Shown: piece by piece, positions 56,527 to 64,000 of the stretch
How positions within the stretch are numbered: the stretch's first letter is position 1
Layout: each line of letters opens with the position of its first letter
Origin: Piezodorus guildinii
Lineage: Eukaryota; Arthropoda; Insecta; Hemiptera; Pentatomidae
Length of the DNA stretch: 64,000 nt
Reading direction: 5' to 3'
Assembly: GCA_023052935.1 (NCBI GenBank)
Contig: CM041293.1
Location: 168,289,341-168,353,340, forward strand
The notes under the pieces: model-generated
The model's input: only the letters and a program-made list of their open reading frames with translations
What the model was told of the DNA's origin: nothing
Databases searched by the model: none
Made by a program: the position numbers and the translations under genes

Positions 56527-59199
56527 ATGACTACACCTAACTCCTTATCCATTCTCCTTTGGAATGCGAATGGTGTTAGAAATCACACTGACGAACTTAC
56601 AGCTTTATTGCAAGACAAAAACGTTGATGTAGCACTTATTACTGAAACTAGACTAACCACTAAACAGTTCTTTAAAATACCTCAATACGTAACATACCGT
56701 ACGGACCACCCAGACGGAAAAGCCCATGCCGGTACTGCTGTCATTGTGCACCAGTCACTCTCCCACCACATAATCCCACTCCCCTCCTATGATTTCCTAC
56801 AATGCACCGCCATAGTAATCAAGACATTTTCTTTTCCGATCACCCTCGCATCAGCGTACTGCCCTCCTAAACATTCCATTTCCAACATTCTATTCGAATC
56901 CTTCCTCAATTCCTTAGGAAACCACTTCATTCTGGGTGCAGACATGAATGCAAAGAACCAACAATGGGGTTCCAGGTCCACGAATTGTCGTGGGCGAAAC
57001 TTACAGTCTGCACTCAACTCTAGACGTTTCAACCTCCTGCCTCCTGATTCCCCTACCTACTGGCCAACTGATCCTAACCGTAATCCTGACATCCTTGACT
57101 TCTTCATCCACAGCGGATTAGGCTCCCTAAACATGTCGGTGACTCGCCTTGATGAACTGTCCTCTGACCATAGTCCATTGCTCCTTAAAGTATCCCTAAT
57201 TCCTATTCCTAAACCCACCCCACCGTCATTTATCAGAGGACCAGTAAACTGGGACCTTTTTCGCCAAATCCTGACCAGTGATATTGACCTCGGAGTGAAA
57301 CTCAAAACTCCAGATGACCTTGACGATGCCGTAAACTCCTTCACCATCGCTATTCAACAAGCTGTTTGGACTGCCTCCTCTCCCAAGCACTCCCAGATAA
57401 GTCATAACCAAAATCATTTACCACAACACCTCATAGACCTCATCCGCACCAAACGACGATCCAGATCCTTATGGCAACGCACCCGTCACCCCACAGATCG
57501 CCGCTCCTATAACTTTTATTGTAGACAATTAAAGAGGGAGCTGGCGACCTTCCGTTCCCAATCCTTTAGTTCCTTCCTGTCTTCTCTTTCAGCTTGTGAC
57601 AATTCCCTATGGAATGTCACTAAGAAAATTCTAAAATCTCACCATATTTCCCATCCCCTCCGTCGTAGTAATGGCTCCTGGGCTGCGTCTGATGAAGACA
57701 AAGCCGAGGAACTTGCCAAATACGTTTCCGAAGTCTTCACACCTCATCCAGAATCCCATCCAAACCACACTGCAGTGGTGGAAGAGTTCCTTCAGTCTCC
57801 AATCCCGCTTTCATTACCTCCTAAAGCAGTTAATCCCTCCGAGGTCAAATATCTTCTCCGAAAACTTGCACTCCGTAAATCTCCTGGATACGATCTCCTC
57901 ACTCCTCAGATTCTCAGACAGCTTCCATCTAAAGCCGTTATATTTCTTACATATATTTACAACTCCATTCTACGCACTACTCATTTTCCTCTCTTATGGA
58001 AACATTCCACTATAATTCTCTTCCTAAAACCAGGTAAACCTCCTAACACAACGACATCATATAGACCTATCAGCCTACTCCCAATCCTTTCAAAAATCTT
58101 TGAAAAAATCCTCCTCAAACGAATATTACCTTTATTAGAATCCCACACTATTCCTTCCCATCAGTTTGGATTCCGTTCCCAACATTCAACCGTTCAGCAA
58201 GGGCTCCGAGTCGTTGACCATATTTCCTCTGCCCTTGAGAACAAGGAGTACTGCTCGGGTGCATTTCTGGACATAACGCAAGCATTTGACCGGGTGTGGC
58301 ACCCGGGATTACTCTTTAAGCTCAAAAACCATTTACCCCAATCCCTATACCTAGTCCTCCGATCCTATCTATCAAACCGCTCCTTCCGAGTTCGCTGTGG
58401 TGCAGAATATTCCAATTATTATCCAGTCGAATCCGGTGTTTCTCAGGGCAGTGTCCTTGGTCCTTTCCTTTACAATATATACACGGCTGATATTCCTGTT
58501 TGCCCTAATACCTTCCTAGCAACGTACGCTGATGACACAGCTATCCTATCCTCTCACTTAGATCCCGAAATTGCATCTATAGGCCTCCAAACGCACCTTT
58601 CTCAAATTGAAGACTGGTGTAACAACTGGAGAATCAAAGTTAATCAATCTAAATGCAATAATGTCACCTTTACCCTTCGAAGACAATCCTGCCCTCCAGT
58701 TCTCTTTAACTCCGTTCCGCTTCCTTTCTCCGACACAGTCCGGTATCTTGGCTTCCTTCTGGACAAAAGACTAACTTGGAACCCGCATACTAGACTTAAA
58801 CGACAAGAAATTAATCGACGATTTGGACAATTATACAGACTACTGAACAGAAATTCTAAATTATCTATCGAGAACAAACTGCTAATATACAAGACAGTAC
58901 TGAAACCTATCTGGACCTACGGACTTGAACTGTGGGGGACAGCCAAATTTTCTAACATCAAACGCATTCAATCCTTCCAATCAAAAGTCCTCCGAACAAT
59001 AGTTGATGCTCCTTATTATGTATCCAACCATACCTTACACCGCGACCTAAATATTCCATTTATTTTAGACCTTATACCATTAAAATTCGCTAAATTCCAT
59101 CGGAACCTTATCCATCACCCTAATCCCCTAGCTCAATCCTTATCCAGCTCCACACATCCTTACCATCCTCCTAGAAGGTTGAAACGGCAGTGGCCTTGA
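56527..59199 (+). CDS. LINE A ORF2, endonuclease-reverse transcriptase (890 aa)
   Basis: Nicks the target and copies the element RNA from the nick. Endonuclease (residues 1-225): N13 in LLWNANGV, E40 in LITET, D139/N141 in LGADMNAKN, S213-D214-H215 in SSDHSPLLL, all the expected catalytic positions of the apurinic-type nuclease. Reverse transcriptase (about 440-720): YRPISLLPILSKIFEK near 511, HQFGFRSQHST, LDITQAFD with D582, SGVSQGSVLGP, and YADD at 667-670. The C-terminal region carries LGFLLDKRLTWNPHTRLKRQ and IWTYGLELWGTAKF. It ends QWP-TGA; the genomic sequence would continue with DLL-stop as in copies 2 and 3, so the last four residues are lost by a CGA-to-TGA type change shared with copy 1. 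Start chosen as the ATG directly after the ORF1 stop. RNase H is absent, as usual for Jockey. Confidence 0.95.
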   Translation: MTTPNSLSILLWNANGVRNHTDELTALLQDKNVDVALITETRLTTKQFFKIPQYVTYRTDHPDGKAHAGTAVIVHQSLSHHIIPLPSYDFLQCTAIVIKTFSFPITLASAYCPPKHSISNILFESFLNSLGNHFILGADMNAKNQQWGSRSTNCRGRNLQSALNSRRFNLLPPDSPTYWPTDPNRNPDILDFFIHSGLGSLNMSVTRLDELSSDHSPLLLKVSLIPIPKPTPPSFIRGPVNWDLFRQILTSDIDLGVKLKTPDDLDDAVNSFTIAIQQAVWTASSPKHSQISHNQNHLPQHLIDLIRTKRRSRSLWQRTRHPTDRRSYNFYCRQLKRELATFRSQSFSSFLSSLSACDNSLWNVTKKILKSHHISHPLRRSNGSWAASDEDKAEELAKYVSEVFTPHPESHPNHTAVVEEFLQSPIPLSLPPKAVNPSEVKYLLRKLALRKSPGYDLLTPQILRQLPSKAVIFLTYIYNSILRTTHFPLLWKHSTIILFLKPGKPPNTTTSYRPISLLPILSKIFEKILLKRILPLLESHTIPSHQFGFRSQHSTVQQGLRVVDHISSALENKEYCSGAFLDITQAFDRVWHPGLLFKLKNHLPQSLYLVLRSYLSNRSFRVRCGAEYSNYYPVESGVSQGSVLGPFLYNIYTADIPVCPNTFLATYADDTAILSSHLDPEIASIGLQTHLSQIEDWCNNWRIKVNQSKCNNVTFTLRRQSCPPVLFNSVPLPFSDTVRYLGFLLDKRLTWNPHTRLKRQEINRRFGQLYRLLNRNSKLSIENKLLIYKTVLKPIWTYGLELWGTAKFSNIKRIQSFQSKVLRTIVDAPYYVSNHTLHRDLNIPFILDLIPLKFAKFHRNLIHHPNPLAQSLSSSTHPYHPPRRLKRQWP

Positions 59200-59468
59200 G
59201 ACCTCTTGTAAAATGTATATTGGAGTTCTAGCATTGGCTAGATTCTCCACTCACGTGCTGTATGCTTGTGAATTGTATATAGGTATGAGTGACTTTTGTA
59301 TATATTTTATTGATTTTGTTTTGTATATATGTATATTGTATTATTATTATATAAATTTATTGTTTTGTATATATCGTGTGAATGTAGTATGAATGTTGTA
59401 CTTCATCACTATTAAAAATGTCCTAAATTGGACAGATTGTAATATTGCTCAATAAAGAATTGTTTCTA

Positions 59469-59479
59469 AATGACGCGTA
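59469..59479. repeat. Target-site duplication of LINE A copy 4, right
   Basis: AATGACGCGTA, identical to 54858-54868. The first two A could belong to the element tail. Confidence 0.92.
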
Positions 59480-59500
59480 CACTGAACCGTAAGTCTAACT

Positions 59501-59738
59501 ATAGCATTTCCAAGTCAATTGTAACCTTTTCCAAGTCAAATGTAACTTTTTCCAAGTCAAATGTAACCTTTTCCAAGTCAAATGTAACCCTTTCCATTTC
59601 AAATGTCACCTTTTCCATTTCAAATGTTACCTTTTCCAAGTCAAATGTCACCTTTTCCATTTCAAATGTTACCTTTTCCAAGTCAAATGTCACCTTTTCC
59701 ATTTCAAATGTTACCTTTTCCAAGTCAAATGTCACTTT
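59501..59738. repeat. 21-bp minisatellite with an alternating two-unit pattern
   Basis: About 11 units of 21 bases built on CCTTTTCCAAGTCAAATGT. From the fifth unit onward two variants alternate (AAGTCAAATGTCACC and ATTTCAAATGTTACC), making a 42-bp higher-order repeat. Because 21 is a multiple of three, all frames stay open and give fake proteins such as (VTFSKSN)n or, on the other strand, (EKVTFDL)n. Confidence 0.95.
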
Positions 59739-59990
59739 TTTCTTCACTTCTAGCCTTAAATATTCCGTTTTATTTATTTATTTATTGAAAAATAATTAGT
59801 TTAATTAACATTATGACTTTTTTAATATTTTTGGCATATCATATCGGTATTTTCTTTTGTTTTTTTTAGATATTTGATATCAAGTTCAGTTTTTTACTAG
59901 CTAATATTTAAAAAAATAATTATCGTCTATTTAGTTTTAAGATAGTTATTGATTTTGAGTTTGTAGAGGGGAGGGGTAGTTTTTGTGAAT
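59739..59990. other. AT-rich spacer between minisatellite and satellite array
   Basis: Nothing recognised. A G-rich patch (GAGGGGAGGGG) lies at 59967-59977. Confidence 0.5.
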
Positions 59991-61779
59991 AATTAATGTG
60001 TATTCGGGTATTATAATTACGTTTTTCGAGCTGTATTTTTTATCGCTCGCATGCATGTTAACTCGCATTAACTTTTAATGATTTTTATTGATATAGGGAT
60101 TAATTAATGTGCTTTCGGGTGGTTATGATTACGTTTTTTGAGTTGTATCTTTTATCGGTCATGCGTATTTCAACTCGCATTTACTTTTAATGTTTTTTAT
60201 TGATATAGGGATTAATTATTTTGCTTTCGGGTGGTTATGATTACGTTTTTTGAGTTGTATCTTTTATCGGTCATGCGTATTTCAACTCGCATTTACTTTT
60301 AATGTTTTTTATTGATATAGGGATTAATTATTTTGCTTTCGGGTGGTTATGATTACGTTTTTTGAGCTGTATCTTTTATCGCTCATGGTATTTCAACTCG
60401 CATCCACTTTTAATGTTTTTTATTGATATAGGGATTAATAATTGTGATTTCGGGTGGTTATGATTACGTTTTTCGAGCAGTATTTTTTATCGCTCATGGG
60501 TATTTCAACTCGCATTTACTTTTAATGTTTTTTATTGATATAGGGATTAATAATTGTGCTTTCGGGTGGTTATGATTACGTTTTTCGAGCAGTATTTTTT
60601 ATCGCTCATGGGTATTTCAACTCGCATTTACTTTTCATGTTTTGTTTTTTATATAGGGATTAATTAATGTGCTTTCGGGTGGTTATGATTACGTTTTTCG
60701 AGCTGTATTTTTTATCGCTCATGGGTATTTCAACTCGCATTTACTTCTAATTTTTTTATTGTTATAGGGATCTATACTTGTGTTATTGGGTGGTTATGAA
60801 AAAACTTTTTTTTGACTGCTTATTCTATAGCGCGCGCGTTTCAACTTAGTGCTAATATCATTTTATATTTTGATAGAGTGGTCTTTCTATGTGTTTGTTT
60901 TAGAGGATTCTGATTACGTGTTTTGAACTATATTCTTTTATACGCTAGGGAATTTCTACATACCGTAGATATTATGTTATAATTTGAAGTAAAAATTATT
61001 TATTGTGTATTAGTATTCCTCAAAACACTATAAAAGATCCCTCTATCAAATATTCATGAACAAAGAAGAGTAACTTAAAATGAGTAACAAATAAGGTTCA
61101 AATAATGTTATAAGAACACCCGAAAATAGAATAAACGATTCCTCAATTAAATTATAAAGGGATTGTAAGAACAAGTGAGAAAGTGAGTCCATTATAAAAT
61201 ATTTAGTTGAGAAAACTTACTCATAACACTAAAAGAGGAACTATAACTAATTCTTTTATAAAAAAATAATAATAGATAAAAATAAATAAAAAAGCTAAAT
61301 GATGTATATTCCAGCAACGTTATAATGAAAACTAAAAACAAAATAACCAATCCCAATATCAATCAAAAACTATTTCATAACCACCCGAAAGCACAATAAT
61401 TCATCCCTATATCAATGAAAAAGATTAAAAATAAATGCGCGTTGAAATACCCATGAGCGATAAAAAATACAGCTCGAAAAACGTAATCATAACCACCCGA
61501 AAGCACAATAATCCATCCCTATATCAATAAAAAACATTAACAGTAAATGCGAGTTGAAATACCCATGAGCGATAAAAAATACAGCTCGAAAAACGTAATC
61601 ATAACCACCCGAAAGCACAATTATTAATCCCTATATCAATAAAAAACATTAAAAGTAAATGCGAGTTAATATGCACGCGAGCGATAAAAAATACAGCTCG
61701 AAAAACGTAATTATAATACCCGAAAACACATTAATTAATCCCTATATCAATAAAAAACATTAAAAGTAAATGCGAGTTA
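59991..61779. mobile_element. Foldback-like structure: two mirrored arrays of a ~112-bp tandem repeat
   Basis: The left array (59991-60800) holds about eight units; the landmark GGTTATGATTACG recurs at spacings of 111-114 bases (60121, 60233, 60345, 60456, 60568, 60681, 60792). The right array holds the complement (CCACCCGAAAGCACAAT at 61381, 61493, 61605 and a variant near 61717). The middle (60800-61380) carries more diverged units on both sides. The outermost unit of each side shares private variants (ATTATAATTACG and GCTCGC.TGCAT.TTAACTC), so the arms are true mirror copies. Foldback (FB/Galileo-type) elements have long inverted ends made of tandem repeats. No transposase is present. Confidence 0.72.
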
Positions 61780-61890
61780 TTTATTTAGGTCTCCCTGCCT
61801 TGCCATATGGTAATACGGGCGTCGGTAGCCATGACTGAGATGCTACCAGTAGTAATCTTGAGTTTCTGTTTTTCTTCTCTTCCCAGCTTT

Positions 61891-62079
61891 TTAATCTGGT
61901 CTCTCCTCGATGACTATCCCTTCAGCTCCTGCTTCTTCTCTCGGAGGTGGTCTTCCTCGATCTCGTCCAGTTCCACCTACGTTAAAAGCTGCCGGGCCTA
62001 CTAATGTTTTCCACCCGTGAATAAATGATGTAAATTGTTTATAATTTTGTTCGGACACCAGCTGAGGGAAATCGCTCAC
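61891..62079 (-). pseudogene. R1-clade ORF2 C-terminal tail in a shifted frame
   Basis: Minus strand reads SDFPQLVSEQNYKQFTSFIH, GWKTLVGPAAFNVGG, then an Arg/Glu-rich tail (RDRGRPPPREEAGAEG). R1-type ORF2 proteins normally continue after the zinc motif into such a helical, charged tail. It overlaps the main frame by about 40 bases, so a single inserted or missing base near 62060-62085 (mutation or sequencing error) would join them. Confidence 0.7.
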
Positions 62080-64000
62080 CGAGAGGACTCAGAGGCCACA
62101 TTCCCTCAATAGTTTTGGCCCTTAGTGCCTCAAACGCGGAACATTCCACAATGATGTGCTCAGCAGTCTCCGGGACTCCACAACGGGGGCACAGGGGATC
62201 TACGTCTTTTCCGAAACTGTGTAGCTTACTTCGGAAAGCCCCGTGCCCAGTGAGGAATTGCGAGACCCAGTAATCCGGAACAATCCATTTGGCTTTCAAT
62301 CGTGACCGGACCGTGGGGAAGAATTTCTTCAAGGTAGCACCTTTTGAGGTTGTCACCCACCGCCGGTCCCACTCATCAATGGTATGTTCCCGGATTGCAC
62401 TCTTCCATTTCCTTGGGTCCTCCGCAATCCTCATTTGGATATTCCTCGGGAGACCTGCTGAGCCGTACCTCTTGTAGGCATCTTTAAATGAATCTTCACG
62501 CAGGAGGAGGTCGAGAGGTACTCCTCCTTCAAGAATTTGAACCGCCTCATGGGATACAGTACGGTAAGCCTTTGTTACTCGTAACAAAGCCGTTCGCTGA
62601 ATGGTCGCCAATCTACGCTTCTGCCGTTGTGTGATGTTCTTGAACCAGGCGGATGACGCGTATCTCAGAATACCCAGCACCATGCCGTTATAAATGGTCA
62701 TTGTTGCTGGGTATCTAAGACCCCAGAATGCGCCCCCTAGTCTACTCAGACCGTTGAAAGCTAAGGAAACCCTATTGCCTAAGTAGTCCAAGTGAGGGGC
62801 CATGTTGAATCCTTTGCCGAATCGTATCCCTAAGTAGGTGACCACTTCACTTGGACGTATTTTCGTACCCTCAATGCAGAGGTTTATAGGGTGTGCCCTA
62901 TCCGTTTTTCCTCTTAGCAGGATGGTCTGAGTTTTAGCTGCGGCCATTTTCAATTTTTTCATACGACACCACCTTCCTACCAGGTTGGCGCACCTTTCAG
63001 CTTCCGCTTTTATCCCAGCTCTGCTGTTAGATGCCACTACAACCGCCAGGTCATCAACGTATGCAGTGGCAGAGAACTTTTCCTCCTCAAGCACTCCCAG
63101 TAACTCGTCGAATATTAGCTTCCATAGAGCTGGGCCGAGCACGGATCCTTGAGGACATCCCCTCTCTATAGAAACTTCAGTCTCATAGTAACATCCCCGA
63201 ACCTTTACAAACCTGTCTTGGAGGTAGCTATTTACGAGAGCGTATACGTTACTGGGAGCTTCATACTTATGCAGCTGTTGAAGAACCAACGGCCACCAGA
63301 CGCTATCAAAAGCGGAGGATATGTCAAAGAGCAGTAACATGACATATCTCTCCGTTTTTACTGCTGCGTCTGTACGAACTTGAAGGAGGGCATCTGCGGT
63401 ACCCTTTCCTTTGGTTGATCCGTATTGTCGCGGATGGCTTGCTCTTGCAAGAACTGGTCGTAAGCTGCTTAAAATCAGATGCTCCAGAACCTTGCTCATT
63501 AACGGGAGGAGGCATATGGGTCTATAGGACTTAGGGACCTGCTTATCCCTACCCCCTCCCTTGTAGAGGAGTCTCAGATCGGCGATCTTCCATTTTTTCG
63601 GAAAATATCCCCTATCAAGGCAGTCGTTGAAAATATTTAGCAGCTTATCTTCTATATAGGGGAAACTGTTTTTCAAGATCGCCGCGTCTATAGCATCAAG
63701 TCCTGGAGCGCGACCAGCTTTCTGCTTATCCACGGCAATACGCAGATCATATATGTCCCATGGAGGGTATAAGTCCGTGCCAGGTGGGCATACCGTTGTG
63801 CGTCTCACGAAGTTATCCTCTACATTATCTTCAGAGCTATCATCTCTGGGGTAAGTAGCCTCTATGAAGATATTTGCCGCTTCTTCAAGAGTTACGGCCT
63901 GATTATCTCCATGTTTTAGGGCTGCAACAGCATGAGGAGGGGTCAACTTGCCCATAGCCACTTTATATGGGATGCCCCAAGGATGCTTCTCGGACTCATT
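62039..64000 (-). CDS. R1-clade LINE ORF2 (reverse transcriptase part), partial at the edge
   Basis: The frame is open from the window edge (HPWGIPYKV, the block that links endonuclease and RT in R1-type proteins) to TAA just below 62039. RT blocks: RAPGLDAIDAAILKNS; SYRPICLLPLMSKVLEHLI; LLFDISSAFDSVWW; GCPQGSVLGPALWKLIFDEL; YVDD in TAYVDDLAVVV; TYLGIRFGKGFNM. The C-terminus has CPRCGVPETAEHIIVEC, a C-x2-C-x7-H-x4-C zinc motif typical of R1. The enzyme would reverse-transcribe the element at its nicked target. No stop interrupts about 650 codons, but the end is probably shifted: after GERFP the +1 frame continues (next entry), so the true protein is longer. Confidence 0.92.
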   Translation of the reverse strand, partial: NESEKHPWGIPYKVAMGKLTPPHAVAALKHGDNQAVTLEEAANIFIEATYPRDDSSEDNVEDNFVRRTTVCPPGTDLYPPWDIYDLRIAVDKQKAGRAPGLDAIDAAILKNSFPYIEDKLLNIFNDCLDRGYFPKKWKIADLRLLYKGGGRDKQVPKSYRPICLLPLMSKVLEHLILSSLRPVLARASHPRQYGSTKGKGTADALLQVRTDAAVKTERYVMLLLFDISSAFDSVWWPLVLQQLHKYEAPSNVYALVNSYLQDRFVKVRGCYYETEVSIERGCPQGSVLGPALWKLIFDELLGVLEEEKFSATAYVDDLAVVVASNSRAGIKAEAERCANLVGRWCRMKKLKMAAAKTQTILLRGKTDRAHPINLCIEGTKIRPSEVVTYLGIRFGKGFNMAPHLDYLGNRVSLAFNGLSRLGGAFWGLRYPATMTIYNGMVLGILRYASSAWFKNITQRQKRRLATIQRTALLRVTKAYRTVSHEAVQILEGGVPLDLLLREDSFKDAYKRYGSAGLPRNIQMRIAEDPRKWKSAIREHTIDEWDRRWVTTSKGATLKKFFPTVRSRLKAKWIVPDYWVSQFLTGHGAFRSKLHSFGKDVDPLCPRCGVPETAEHIIVECSAFEALRAKTIEGMWPLSPLGERFPSAGVRTKL

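Larger units (their letters stand above)
54869..59468 (+). mobile_element. Full-length Jockey-type LINE family A, copy 4
   Basis: About 4.6 kb bounded by a perfect 11-bp target-site duplication (54858-54868 and 59469-59479). Layout: 5' UTR of about 340 bases ending in a 21-T run, ORF1, ORF2 directly adjacent, and a 3' UTR ending AATAAAGAATTGTTTCTA with almost no A tail. Both ORFs are free of internal stops, which makes this the youngest and possibly active LINE in the window, apart from the early ORF2 end noted below. Confidence 0.95.
61780..64000 (-). mobile_element. R1-clade LINE, 3' part, cut by the right window edge
   Basis: RT and C-terminal zinc motif on the minus strand, followed by a 3' UTR ending GGCAGGGAGACCTAAATAA against the satellite array at 61780. 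The R1 clade includes site-specific elements of rDNA, telomeric and simple repeats. The endonuclease half lies beyond the window. Confidence 0.9.

Noticed and set aside
59470..59799. Heptad-repeat proteins on both strands
   Set aside because: The 21-bp minisatellite has a period divisible by three, which keeps every frame open; no start context or homology.

Overview
The window is AT-rich, repeat-dense arthropod DNA, most likely from an insect. The evidence is the set of transposon families: Jockey-type and R1-type LINEs, the insect 'endonuclease-reverse transcriptase' LINE, cecropia-like and mellifera-like mariners, tRNA-derived SINEs and Penelope-like relics. The species cannot be read from the sequence. 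I see no secure host gene, rRNA or tRNA gene. One multi-membrane-segment exon candidate (45061-45400, minus) and one GC-rich exon-like piece (23712-23932) are the only host-gene suspects, both weak.

Layout. 1-3505 is a decayed Jockey-type LINE (family A) cut by the left edge. 3.9-11.2 kb holds minus-strand 5'-truncated LINE tails (families A, B, D), a tRNA-derived SINE and copies of an unclassified non-coding repeat that I call M. 11505-15240 is a direct tandem duplication of about 1.8-1.9 kb; each unit is an M copy interrupted by an internally deleted mariner. 16-31 kb holds Penelope-like inverted repeats (one with a GIY-YIG-like coding remnant and a hammerhead-like core), an I-like LINE end, LINE A and B tails, two mariner types and a 259-bp near-perfect palindrome. 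31-54 kb is a mosaic of LINE B, LINE R (insect endonuclease-RT type, one copy with a 15-bp target-site duplication), M copies, deleted mariners, a SINE nested in M, a Tc1-like relic and a CR1-like relic. 54858-59479 is a full-length family A LINE bounded by a perfect 11-bp target-site duplication, with intact ORF1 (438 aa) and ORF2 (890 aa). It is followed by a 21-bp minisatellite (59501-59738), then a foldback-like pair of mirrored ~112-bp tandem arrays (59991-61779). An R1-clade LINE, cut by the right edge, ends flush against that array.

How the parts relate. The full-length LINE A supplies the reference for the three decayed A copies. Its ORF1 would bind RNA and its ORF2 would nick target DNA and reverse-transcribe. 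Four of the five cecropia-like mariners share one internal-deletion junction, so they look like a non-autonomous lineage moved in trans. The tandem duplication and the many one-base gaps in homopolymers suggest some long-read assembly error, so exact frames in decayed copies should be treated with care.
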